Positions 1 to 8,231 of a DNA stretch of 42,602 bases are shown in pieces (the stretch's first letter is position 1; every line of letters begins with the position of its first letter). A program made the position numbers and the translations under genes. The notes below the pieces were generated by a model. It searched no databases. It was not told the DNA's origin and saw only the letters and a list, made by a program, of their open reading frames with translations. Origin of the DNA: JBKHBT01 sp046542255. Its GTDB lineage: Bacteria > UBP14 > UBA6098 > JBKHBT01. The stretch covers positions 1 to 42,602 of the forward strand of contig JBKHBT010000020.1 in the NCBI GenBank assembly GCA_046542255.1, given 5' to 3'.

Positions 1-12
1 CAATACTCAAAT

Positions 13-148
13 AAAACATTCATAAACCCAAAAATTTTCAAAACACAACACCTCGTTCCAACCGCTCCGCGGTGGAACGCAAAAAAACGACGCTCTGCGT
101 CATGCCTTCCGATACTAAAAAAAACATTCATAAACCTAAAAATTTTCA
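13..148. repeat. Pair of 28-bp direct repeats flanking two hairpins
   Basis: Positions 13-40 and 121-148 carry the same 28-bp AT-rich sequence (it begins AAAACATTCATAAACC) with a single mismatch. Between them lie an 11-bp inverted repeat with a one-base bulge (arms 54-65 and 69-79, loop TCC) and a 5-bp inverted repeat (GACGC 89-93, GCGTC 97-101). Read on the minus strand the small hairpin is followed by seven Ts, so it could terminate transcription in that direction, but no minus-strand gene lies to its right. This may be an intergenic repeat unit or the tail of a feature to the left. The function is unknown. Confidence 0.6.
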
Positions 149-150
149 CT

Positions 151-179
151 TTGACATTTTATATAATATGTAATATGTT
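151..179 (+). promoter_or_regulatory. Candidate sigma-70-type promoter for the acyl-CoA synthetase gene
   Basis: A perfect TTGACA lies at 151-156, followed 17 bases later by TATGTT at 174-179. It is about 80 bases upstream of the ATG at 263 and directly follows the second 28-bp direct repeat. The assignment is by consensus and spacing only. Confidence 0.45.
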
Positions 180-262
180 TATTTTCTGGATAATTTCTGT
201 TTTCCAGAATAACCGGATAGAAGACATTTATCTTAGTTTTAACAAGTTATAGGAGGTCTTTG

Positions 263-1957
263 ATGGGCAATATCGGTTCCTATGAAGATGTGTACAAGGA
301 TTTTACCTGGGATAAAGCGCGAGAGATTCTCGGCTATAAAGACGGTGATCCGCTCAATATCGGTTACTACTGCTCCGACCGTATCTGCGAGCAGGGCAAA
401 GGCGATAAGCTGGCACTTATTTGGGAAGGCCATGGCAATGTCGTAAAGAAATATACATTCGATGAACTTCGCATTAATTCCAATACCTATGCGGCCTATC
501 TTCGCAGCATCGGAGTCAAAGAAGGCGATAGGATTTCTATTTTTATGGATAAGATCCCTGATTTGTATTTCGCATTTCTCGGAATTCTGAAGCTCGGTGC
601 TATAGCACAGCCACTATTCTCGGCATTTGGCGAAGAGTCAGTATTTACGCGCATGGAAGATGCAAGTGCCAAAGTTGTCCTGACGCAGAAGCGCCATTAT
701 AGAAAAGTTAGACGCATCAAAGACGACCTCCCAGATCTGGAGCATATCGTTGTTGTCGATGATGAAAATGCCAAGCTAAAAGAGCGCGAGAGCATCTTTA
801 TTCTTGATAAAGCCGATAAAGTCGAAGATTTCGAATATGTCAAGACTGGCCCTGAAAGCCCATCTATACTTCATTATACATCCGGCACAACCGGAAAGCC
901 CAAAGGTGCGAAGCATGTGCATAGCAGCATAATCTGCCAGCATATCACAGCCAAATGGGTCCTCGACCTCAAAGATGATGATATCTATTGGTGTACAGCG
1001 GATCCTGGCTGGGTAACCGGAACTTCCTATGGAATTATTGGCCCATGGAGCCTGGGCGTTACACAGGTTATCTATGATGGCGGTTTTGGAAGCAAGAAAT
1101 GGTATGATATTCTTCAGAAATACAAGGTTTCGGTTTGGTATACTGCACCTACGGCAATTCGACTTCTCATGCGAGATGGTGCAGAGCTGGTCAAGGAATA
1201 TGATACATCGAATCTGCGTCATATGTTATCTGTTGGCGAGCCACTTAATCCCGAAGGAGTTGTTTGGGGCGAAGAAGCATTTGGAATGCCTTTCTATGAC
1301 ACATACTGGCAGACAGAAACCGGCGCAATCATGATTGCTAATTATCCCGGCATGAAGGTAAAACCTGGCTCGATGGGTAGGCCATTCCCGGGCGTTACTG
1401 GTACTGTCCTCGACCTCGAAAGCTATGAAGTCATTCAGGAACCCGGCAAAGTCGGCCTAATTGCGCTAGAACCTGGCTGGCCAAGCATGATGCGCGAATA
1501 TTGGAATAATCCTTCCAAGTATGAATCCAAGTTCATAAATGGTTGGTATATCACCGGCGACCGTGCCAGTATCGATGAAGACGGCTATTTCTGGTTTGTC
1601 GGCCGTGATGATGATGTCATAAATACCGGCGGACACCTGGTCGGCCCATTCGAAATCGAATCTGCATTGGTCGAACATGAAGCAGTCGCTGAAGCAGCAG
1701 CCGTCGGAAAACCCGATAAGGTCAATATGGAAGTCGTTAAGGCATTTGTATCGCTGAAGCCTGGCTATGAAGCCGATGGCGACCTCGAGCTGAAGATTAT
1801 GAATTTCATCAGAAAACGTCTTTCACCGCTTGCAATGCCGCAGGAAATCGAGTTTATGACAAAGCTTCCTAAGACACGAAGTGGCAAGATTATGAGAAGA
1901 CTTCTTCGCGCCAAAGAATGGGGCGAGGACGTTGGCGATACATCGGGAATGGCATAA
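263..1957 (+). CDS. acsA: Acetyl-/acyl-CoA synthetase, AcsA-like (AMP-forming)
   Basis: ANL-superfamily adenylate-forming enzyme of 564 residues that activates a carboxylic acid with ATP to the acyl-AMP and then the thioester. Visible motifs are the P-loop YTSGTTGKPKG at 205-215, the YWQTETG motif, the GDR hinge region and the C-terminal SGKIMRR with the catalytic lysine at about 542. The size and the C-terminal GDTS motif fit the Bacillus AcsA type better than the larger Acs. AGGAGG at 251-256 places the start at ATG 263; the TTG at 260 in the same frame is too close to it. An acyl carrier protein follows about 150 bases downstream, so the acid may be passed to a carrier protein as well as to CoA (inference). 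Acetate is the likeliest substrate by family, but the acyl pocket cannot be read reliably by eye. Confidence 0.88.
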   Translation: MGNIGSYEDVYKDFTWDKAREILGYKDGDPLNIGYYCSDRICEQGKGDKLALIWEGHGNVVKKYTFDELRINSNTYAAYLRSIGVKEGDRISIFMDKIPDLYFAFLGILKLGAIAQPLFSAFGEESVFTRMEDASAKVVLTQKRHYRKVRRIKDDLPDLEHIVVVDDENAKLKERESIFILDKADKVEDFEYVKTGPESPSILHYTSGTTGKPKGAKHVHSSIICQHITAKWVLDLKDDDIYWCTADPGWVTGTSYGIIGPWSLGVTQVIYDGGFGSKKWYDILQKYKVSVWYTAPTAIRLLMRDGAELVKEYDTSNLRHMLSVGEPLNPEGVVWGEEAFGMPFYDTYWQTETGAIMIANYPGMKVKPGSMGRPFPGVTGTVLDLESYEVIQEPGKVGLIALEPGWPSMMREYWNNPSKYESKFINGWYITGDRASIDEDGYFWFVGRDDDVINTGGHLVGPFEIESALVEHEAVAEAAAVGKPDKVNMEVVKAFVSLKPGYEADGDLELKIMNFIRKRLSPLAMPQEIEFMTKLPKTRSGKIMRRLLRAKEWGEDVGDTSGMA

Positions 1958-1976
1958 AGGCTCTTATACGGTATGA

Positions 1977-2006
1977 GGTAGGGGCGGCTCGCAAGCCGCC
2001 CCTACC
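1977..2006. repeat. GC-rich perfect palindrome
   Basis: Perfect inverted repeat with 13-bp arms (1977-1989, GGTAGGGGCGGCT; 1994-2006) and loop CGCA. It is much richer in GC than its surroundings, lies between the synthetase stop and the carrier-protein gene, and has no T-run. It resembles the GTAGGGGCGGCT-type intergenic palindromes seen scattered in many environmental bacterial genomes. It could attenuate or stabilise the shared transcript. Family membership is from memory and not verified. Confidence 0.7.
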
Positions 2007-2111
2007 CGCGTGCCCATAACTCCATACTACACGAGTCGCCCAAAAAACTTATAAACAGATTGTTTGCAGAGATATAAAAATCAACAATAATATAAACACA
2101 GGAGGAAACTC

Positions 2112-2360
2112 ATGGATGAAATGGAAAAAATCATACTCGATTATGTAGTCGAAGAATATCTCGAAGAGGATGACGAGGAAGAAATCGATGTCGATTCTCC
2201 ACTTATCTCTTCCGGTATTGTAGATAGCTTCTCGATGGTCAGCTTGAAAACCTTTCTCGAGAGAAAATACGATATCAGCATTCCAGATGAGAAGGCTTCT
2301 CCGGAGGCATTCGATACTGTTACCAAAATTGCAAAAGTCGTCCGCGAGCATCAGAAATAA
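2112..2360 (+). CDS. Stand-alone acyl carrier protein
   Basis: Acidic helical protein of 82 residues. The 4'-phosphopantetheine site is in the motif GIVDSFSM, with the DS serine at residue 39. It follows a very acidic stretch (EEYLEEDDEEEIDVDSP), as is usual for carrier proteins. GGAGG at 2101-2105 sets the start. It sits behind an AMP-forming acyl-CoA synthetase, with a palindrome between them, and is followed by a terminator hairpin. The likely role is to carry an acyl group delivered by that enzyme or used in a specialised pathway. The DSFS motif rather than DSLD, and the absence of fab genes nearby, suggest it is not the housekeeping fatty-acid ACP (inference). Confidence 0.85.
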   Translation: MDEMEKIILDYVVEEYLEEDDEEEIDVDSPLISSGIVDSFSMVSLKTFLERKYDISIPDEKASPEAFDTVTKIAKVVREHQK

Positions 2361-2416
2361 TTAAGTGATTTTTATCGATTATTAATCGATATAATAATCG
2401 GGTTTATCTAAAGTAG

Positions 2417-2447
2417 AATTGCCCCTTCAATAATTGAAGGGGCAATT
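2417..2447. terminator. Terminator-like hairpin between convergent units
   Basis: Perfect 14-bp arms (2417-2430 AATTGCCCCTTCAA; 2434-2447) with loop TAA. It lies between the ACP stop on the plus strand and the stop of the minus-strand receiver/kinase gene, so it can serve both. T-runs are weak on both sides. Confidence 0.7.
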
Positions 2448-2480
2448 TATGTGAGTCCCCTAAGAACTATATTGTACAAA

Positions 2481-3557
2481 TTACCAGATTTCTTCTTCAA
2501 TTTCAGTATTTCTGGGAATTTTAATTGTGAATGTGCTTCCTTCACCTGGTGATGATACCACTTCGATCTGCCCACCGAGGCGATTTAGGATATGCCTTGT
2601 TATAGCCAATGAAAGGCCTTTGGATTCCGGCCTCATGAAATCGCGCACTGAAAATTCATCGAAAATTTTGCGTATATTTTCCGGCTTTATACCAATTCCA
2701 TGATCTTTGATATCTATTTTGTAGAAACCATTTTGATTCCCCAGCTTTAGGTCAACTGTTTGGTCATTTTCTGAGAATTTTACGGCATTATCGACTACAT
2801 TGTCTATTGCTCTGTCGAGAAGTTTCCAGTCGGTTTGTAGAATTTCATCATCTTCAATATCGACCTTAAAATCGATATTTTTTTCTTTGGCTTCCATATT
2901 ATGCCTTGATATGATGTCAGAGATTCTTTGTGTTGCGCTTTGCCCTGTTATCTCGATTTCTTTGCCGGCTTTCAGGTCGCAGATAAGAGTTGTTTTACGG
3001 ATAAGGTCGTGTATTTCATAGGCTTTATCTGCGATTTGACCAAGATCTTCTTCAAGCTCTTGTGTCCACTGCCTGTCATCGCGATGGAATTCTGCGAGGC
3101 TTATTATTGCATGAAGAGGCGTCATCGTCTCTGAATTGAACATCTGCAATAGCTCGTCTTTTATCTTTTCGACCTCTTCAGTATGCTTTAGCCTGAGAAA
3201 TATCCTCACTTTGGCTTCCAGCTCTTCATCGATAAATGGCTTTGTAATATAGTCATCTGCGCCGGATTCATAGCCTTGCAATCTCTCATTGACCATTGCT
3301 TTGCCGGAAACGAGAATGATTTTAATAAAGCTAAATTTCTCATTTTGGCGAATTCTTTTGCATGTTTCATAGCCTGTAATTCCCGGCATCATGATATCCA
3401 GCAGAATCAGGTCCGGCATAAATATTGGAAGTTTCTCAAGGGTTTCTTCGCCAGTCTGTGCTTTTTCTATAATATACTCATCTTCGAGAATCTCCTCGAG
3501 AATATCCAGGTTCATTGGATCATCATCGACTATTAGTATTTTGCTTTTCTTATCCAT
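2481..3557 (-). CDS. Receiver domain fused to a histidine-kinase-like module lacking the H-box histidine
   Basis: Protein of 358 residues. An N-terminal receiver domain (about 1-125) has the DDD acidic pocket, LLDIMMPG phosphoacceptor region and the conserved lysine in YITKPF. A helical dimerisation region (about 130-205) and a HATPase_c domain (about 225-350) follow, with an N-box (DNVVDNAVKF) and G1 box (DHGIGI). The H-box reads FNSETMTPLHAI where SHELRTPL is normal, so serine stands where the phosphorylated histidine should be. The G2 box SKGLSLAI has also lost glycines. It probably receives phosphate from its operon partner, with the ATPase-like part acting as an output or interaction module rather than an autokinase (inference). 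There is no DNA-binding domain. It starts 23 bases after the sensor kinase stop. Confidence 0.85.
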   Translation of the reverse strand: MDKKSKILIVDDDPMNLDILEEILEDEYIIEKAQTGEETLEKLPIFMPDLILLDIMMPGITGYETCKRIRQNEKFSFIKIILVSGKAMVNERLQGYESGADDYITKPFIDEELEAKVRIFLRLKHTEEVEKIKDELLQMFNSETMTPLHAIISLAEFHRDDRQWTQELEEDLGQIADKAYEIHDLIRKTTLICDLKAGKEIEITGQSATQRISDIISRHNMEAKEKNIDFKVDIEDDEILQTDWKLLDRAIDNVVDNAVKFSENDQTVDLKLGNQNGFYKIDIKDHGIGIKPENIRKIFDEFSVRDFMRPESKGLSLAITRHILNRLGGQIEVVSSPGEGSTFTIKIPRNTEIEEEIW

Positions 3558-3580
3558 ATTTTCTCCATTTATGCGTGTTG

Positions 3581-5860
3581 TTAAGCAGCTTGAAGCTTCC
3601 TATCTATTATATGCTTTTTTACATATTCGATATCCAGGGGCAAATGGAAGACGAAAGTAGCGCCATCCTGTTCTTGATTATTGAATGCATAAATGATTCC
3701 GCCATGCGTATCGACAACTTCTTTGCATATAGCGAGTCCAAGTCCTGTTCCGCCGGCTCCGGTACGAGTTTTGGAGCTTTGGATAAATTTATCGAAAACC
3801 GATTCGAGTTCATTTTCCGGAATGCCTACTCCCTGATCGCTTACAGAGACCATGTATGAATCAATTTTTTCGCCATCCTTTTCAAAAGATGATGTGCTTG
3901 CTTTGATAGTTATCGTGCTGCCTTTGGCAGTGAACTTTATGGCATTTGAAATAAGATTGCTCAGAACCTGCGCCAGCCTTTTTTTATCGAAAAGAATTTT
4001 TATTTCATCCTTAACTTCGGGCAAAATCAATTCGACATCTTTTTCGATAAGAGCCATTTTGAATTCCGAATAGATTGATTCTATAACTGGCAGTATGCTC
4101 TGTAACTCAGGCTCATAAGACATCTTTCCAGAAACCAGTTTAGAAAGGTCGAGTAGATCGTTAAGAAGCTCCATAAGACGGTCGCCGCTGACATTTATTT
4201 GCTGGAAATAGTGAAGTAATTTCTTGCGCGGCACTTTCTCGATTTTGCGAATACCAAATCTCGAATAGCTTAGGATGCCGTGCATAGGTGTCCTGAGTTC
4301 ATGCGACATATTAGATAGAAATTGAGTCTTGGCTTCATTGGCAATCGCAGCTTTTTGAGCGAATTCATTGGCATGTTGAATTGCTTTTTGCAGTTCTTCA
4401 TTATACAGATCCACTGCTTCTTTGGCTTCTTCTAATTCCTTTTTATTTTGATATTGTGCTGTAATATCAATAAATGCTTCTACGAGGCAATCTTTTTTAT
4501 CATATTGTAGTGGTACTATACTCTTTAGTAATACAAGCGACTGCCCGTTTTCCTTTTTTATTCTAATTTGCTGATTTAGCACAGGCGCTTTTAAATCACG
4601 GTAGATGCAATTTTGCCCTTTCGAGCTGCAGATAAGATTTTCGCAGCTTCCTCCAAAGATCTCTTTGCGATTGGTATTGAACATCTCGAGAGCTTTTCTA
4701 TTGATATCCACGATTTTCTTTTTATAAGGGTCGATGACAGCGATTCCGACCGGTGCAGAGTTGATTATATTTTGAGTATATTTTTGTTGTTCACGTAATT
4801 TTTGTTTGGATATGACCCTTTCTGTGATATCCATAAAGGCAATCAAAGAAATTCTTTGAGAACCAATTTGGGTATCGAATTTGCTCATGAGTACTTGCAC
4901 CCGAGTGCCATCGCTCCTTTGAAATGAAACCTCCTGCTCGGTCTGCGGATTACCAATTTTGCAATATTCCATTTTCATGCAATCGACAAAATCTTTGCAG
5001 CTTTGGCCGGTAATATTTGCATCGGGACCAATATACAGTAGCTTTCTGGCTGTAATATTCGCATCGATTATTATACCATCTTCTTTATCGAGCATAACTA
5101 CGCCGACTGGAAGTTTCTGCAATATTTGGTTAATATTCTGATTTGTTGCGTGAAGTTCATTTTCATATTTCTTTTGAATATTTAGCATATGAATAATCTG
5201 CTTCTTTGCTCGCAAAATTAGATAAACAGTTATACCAAAAAAAGTTATAAGAATAATATCTCTAATTCTATTGATTCTGTAGATATCTTTATGCAATTTG
5301 GCGTAATTATACATTAGCTTTTGCTCAGATTCTTTTCTTTTATCGATTATGCTTCTTAGCAGTTTTATATATTTATTTTTTGTTTCTGCTACTTTTTGTT
5401 TTGCATTGTTTTTATCGATATCATTGTAGGTTTTTTTTAGTTCCTTATTAGTTTTTATGATTTCTTGAATATTTAAAGAATCGAGTATCTGATAGTTTAT
5501 TTTGCCGAGAAGGGCAATGTTTTGTCCCTTAAACTCCTCTTCGATTTGCCTATTTTGCAAGCTCTTGTGGAAATGGCTTATTATATTATCCAGAGAATCC
5601 AGATGAGGATTATTGGGAAGATTTTGGATAGAGCCATTACCCAAATTAGTTATATCTTCTATCGATTTATCATGGAAATAATGGAGGTGATCGCTGATTC
5701 TATTAAAAAAAAATATTTCTAATTGATAGGCAGTGGTTTTCTTTTGCGATATTATGGAATACCTCTCAAGGTAATGTTGTATGCCAATCATTCCAAAAAA
5801 TGAAAAGATATAGAAAACAAGTACGATTAAAAAAATTCTATTGGCTTTTGTTTTGTCCAT
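3581..5860 (-). CDS. Membrane sensor histidine kinase with two PAS domains
   Basis: Protein of 759 residues. TM helix 1 is at about 9-29; a helical, Lys/Asn-rich extracytoplasmic sensor covers about 30-195; TM helix 2 is at about 200-220 (DIILITFFGITVYLIL). Two PAS domains follow (about 245-355 and 370-480), then HisKA with intact H-box SNMSHELRTP and HATPase_c with GVGIP and GTGLGLAI. AGGAGA seven bases before ATG 5860 supports this start; an upstream in-frame ATG at 5896 has no clear ribosome site. Each PAS domain has three cysteines at matching positions (C-x5-C-x5-C and C-x4-C-x6-C), which might bind metal, an Fe-S cluster or sense redox state. Its partner is the downstream receiver protein in the same operon. 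The signal is unknown. Confidence 0.88.
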   Translation of the reverse strand: MDKTKANRIFLIVLVFYIFSFFGMIGIQHYLERYSIISQKKTTAYQLEIFFFNRISDHLHYFHDKSIEDITNLGNGSIQNLPNNPHLDSLDNIISHFHKSLQNRQIEEEFKGQNIALLGKINYQILDSLNIQEIIKTNKELKKTYNDIDKNNAKQKVAETKNKYIKLLRSIIDKRKESEQKLMYNYAKLHKDIYRINRIRDIILITFFGITVYLILRAKKQIIHMLNIQKKYENELHATNQNINQILQKLPVGVVMLDKEDGIIIDANITARKLLYIGPDANITGQSCKDFVDCMKMEYCKIGNPQTEQEVSFQRSDGTRVQVLMSKFDTQIGSQRISLIAFMDITERVISKQKLREQQKYTQNIINSAPVGIAVIDPYKKKIVDINRKALEMFNTNRKEIFGGSCENLICSSKGQNCIYRDLKAPVLNQQIRIKKENGQSLVLLKSIVPLQYDKKDCLVEAFIDITAQYQNKKELEEAKEAVDLYNEELQKAIQHANEFAQKAAIANEAKTQFLSNMSHELRTPMHGILSYSRFGIRKIEKVPRKKLLHYFQQINVSGDRLMELLNDLLDLSKLVSGKMSYEPELQSILPVIESIYSEFKMALIEKDVELILPEVKDEIKILFDKKRLAQVLSNLISNAIKFTAKGSTITIKASTSSFEKDGEKIDSYMVSVSDQGVGIPENELESVFDKFIQSSKTRTGAGGTGLGLAICKEVVDTHGGIIYAFNNQEQDGATFVFHLPLDIEYVKKHIIDRKLQAA

Positions 5861-5968
5861 CAACTCTCCTAAAGTTCTATATCTATTGTCGAGCAAAATA
5901 TATGTAAGGTTTAAGTAATTCTTTTTTTTTCTGAGAATTTTCGTAAATTATATTTGAAATGGAGCAAA

Positions 5969-6499
5969 ATGTTATACTATGATATTCTCAAAATCGACGC
6001 TGGTGTCTTTCTTTGCGATCATCTTATCCTGATTTATAATAAATTGGAAATGCCGATACGAACTATCTGGGGCAATAGTATTCCAGATAGCCTGAAATCC
6101 AGTGAAATCACGATGAAACCTTTCGATATGAATTTCATCGAACAATACTTAAATGCAAACATTCCTCAAAATATCAAGCTCGATTTCGATGATGATGATT
6201 TTTGCCAGAACAATCGCCCCACGAGATGGCAAAAAACAGTATGGAAAGAGACATTGAAGATTCCTTATGGACAGGCTATCACATATCAAGAACTGGCGCG
6301 AAAGTGTAATAATCCAAAAGCTTCGCGAGCGGTGGGGAATGCACTCGGCAAAAACCCTTTGCCAATTATTGTTCCATGCCACAGAATTATTGGCAAAAAA
6401 ACGCTCGGAGGATTTAGCTCACCCCATGGAAGCAGGCAAAAAAAGGCATTGCTGGATTTCGAGAAAAGAGTCTTGAATTCGATGATAGAAAAGATATAG
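5969..6499 (+). CDS. ogt: Methylated-DNA--protein-cysteine methyltransferase (MGMT/Ogt family)
   Basis: DNA repair protein of 176 residues that takes the alkyl group from O6-alkylguanine onto an active-site cysteine. The hallmark PCHR motif is present as IIVPCHRIIG with the acceptor cysteine at about 137. The helix-turn-helix region reads TYQELARKCNNPKASRAVGNALGKNP and the G-rich LGGFS motif follows. The size matches bacterial Ogt. GGAG at 5961-5964 favours ATG 5969; a TTG at 5954 is an alternative. It begins divergently from the kinase operon, about 108 bases away. The broken secreted-protein gene begins 11 bases after its stop. Confidence 0.92.
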   Translation: MLYYDILKIDAGVFLCDHLILIYNKLEMPIRTIWGNSIPDSLKSSEITMKPFDMNFIEQYLNANIPQNIKLDFDDDDFCQNNRPTRWQKTVWKETLKIPYGQAITYQELARKCNNPKASRAVGNALGKNPLPIIVPCHRIIGKKTLGGFSSPHGSRQKKALLDFEKRVLNSMIEKI

Positions 6500-6510
6500 T
6501 TTATTAATCG

Positions 6511-8107
6511 ATGAGAATTTTAATTACATTATTGGTAATTATAGCATTTTATAGCATAACATTGGGACAGGATGTGCTTTTCGATGATGTCAATAATTGC
6601 CATGAACTCGAGGTATGGAGCTTTTTGCTCTTTTAAAGCCATATATATAACGTATGTATAATACTTAATATATATACCCAAAAGGCTTTACTGATGTTTT
6701 AGCCTGAAAAGTATGACAATGCCGAACAGCGCATTGTCTGGAATTTTCGCCATTTACCGATGGTATCGACTCTCTTGTGCTTAGTACGCCCAGTGTGCTT
6801 TCCTGCGGCGACAATGCCTTCCCATTTGCCTTTGCCGATGATTATTACACTCAGCCGGTTGCTGCGATATCGTATCCATTTATCGAAGAGGACAATTGCT
6901 CGACATTTATTGTCGTTATTACCGGGACTCATTCCTGGGAAACTTATGCCTCGATTGTGGCCTCGAATTTCGTTTTGCCAGCAATATACTGCTATGTGCT
7001 GCTGGAATCAGCGGTTATGATATAGATGGCTGTCAAGCACCGGGTGGCATGATAGATGCTGATTTCTTAGATAGCTACGCAAATCCTGGCGATTTGGTAA
7101 CTTTGTTTGGAGAAAACCTTTATGAAGATATAATAATAATTATTGCCGGTATCGAGATTATCCCTTCATCGTATTCGACAGATTCGTCATCGCTTGATTT
7201 TATATGCCCACTATTGCCGCAGGGGGATTATGATATCTATCTCCGCAGAGACGGCCTGCGGTTTTCTGCTGGGGAGATTACAATTTTCTGCGATCCTATA
7301 GAAACCAATATTTTGGGCATTAGATGTTTCAATCTAGGTGATACGGTGGCTTGTTCATGGGCAAATGATGATTCCCCGATGTATTATCCCTTTTTTGCCG
7401 CCGATTCTGGAGAGTATTCGATTGTGATTATTGCCAGAGACCTTTTCAGAAATTTGGGAGCAGATACTACTGATATCTGCTTTAGGCGCGATACCATTTT
7501 CATGGAGAGCTATGCTTTCGCTGATTCATGTGATGCCGACACCATCTTCTTTAGAATCCGTCATGATAATCCAATCGATGAAACGACAATTTCTATTATG
7601 TTTGCTGGCGAGGTCCATACATTCGGCGATGATGAAGTTCGCTGGCTGGATGATTCGACTCTTGTATTTATCACACCAGCTTGGGTTTTGGATTCACTCA
7701 GAGGACTCTATCCTGTTTCTCTAAGCGATATAATTCGTGATATCGATGGACATTCCCTTTTGCCCGATGATGGCGAGGAAACCCTTTCTGCTTCTTTTAG
7801 AATTCCGTGTTGCAATGATTTGTATGCATTTCTCTACTGCCCTGTCGATAGCTTCAGTTTCATATCTTGTGACCCATTTCTGGCAGAATTCATAATAATG
7901 GATACCAGCAGCATGGATATGCCCGATACATCAGAAATATTTATATCGATGAAAATAAATACGATCGATATCGAACCGGATTATATGATTTCTGGCTTCG
8001 CTGATTCGATTTCGGTTTCGATAAGCCCGTTCTGGTCGGAAAATGATTCAGTATGGATTGTCCTGGATTCTGTTTTTTCGATAAATGGCTGTAAAACCGT
8101 TCCCTAA
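6511..8107 (+). pseudogene. Secreted Ig-like/IPT-domain protein gene, interrupted by a repeat and frameshifted
   Basis: The remnant starts at ATG 6511 with a clear signal peptide (MRILITLLVIIAFYSITLGQ) and reads for 41 codons until a stop inside an inserted 113-bp repeat (6628-6740). Coding resumes right after the repeat at 6741 (EFSPFTDGIDSLVLSTPS...). Excising exactly 6628-6740 joins the two parts in frame. A second lesion between about 6950 and 7020 shifts the frame by -1; the main remaining frame runs to 8107. That part has an IPT/TIG-like domain (PGDLVTLFGENLYED... GDYDIYLRRDG) and a Big_5-like Ig domain (LRGLYPVSLSDIIRDIDG). No sorting domain is left at the end. An assembly error could explain the frameshift but not the repeat. 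Confidence 0.75.
6628..6740 (+). repeat. Dispersed ~110-bp element, copy 1 (inside a gene)
   Basis: The element starts CTCTTTTAAAGCC, continues through an AT-rich core, then GGCTTTACTGATGTTTTAGCC, and ends in the perfect 8-bp hairpin GACAATGC/GCATTGTC followed by CTG. AAAGCC near the left end can pair with GGCTTT at the end of the core, and GGCT can instead pair with the AGCC just downstream. The copy interrupts the coding sequence that starts at 6511. No obvious target duplication is seen. There are three other copies in the window. Confidence 0.85.
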
Positions 8108-8161
8108 GAATATCTTTTTAATTTTTTGTTTGTTTATTTATGTGATATTGGGCAAAATTTG

Positions 8162-8190
8162 TTGACCACATATAGATTGGGCTTTATATT
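8162..8190 (+). promoter_or_regulatory. Candidate promoter for the YCF48-like lipoprotein gene
   Basis: TTGACC at 8162-8167, a 17-base spacer, and TATATT at 8185-8190, about 40 bases upstream of the ATG at 8232. AAGGAG at 8220-8225 is the ribosome site. Called by consensus only. Confidence 0.45.
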
Positions 8191-8231
8191 ATGTAAAATT
8201 AATTGAATTTTAACTTCGCAAAGGAGTAAAA

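Noticed and set aside
89..101. GACGC/GCGTC hairpin with a T-run on the minus strand as a terminator
   Set aside because: No minus-strand gene exists to its right for it to terminate; kept only as part of the repeat arrangement.
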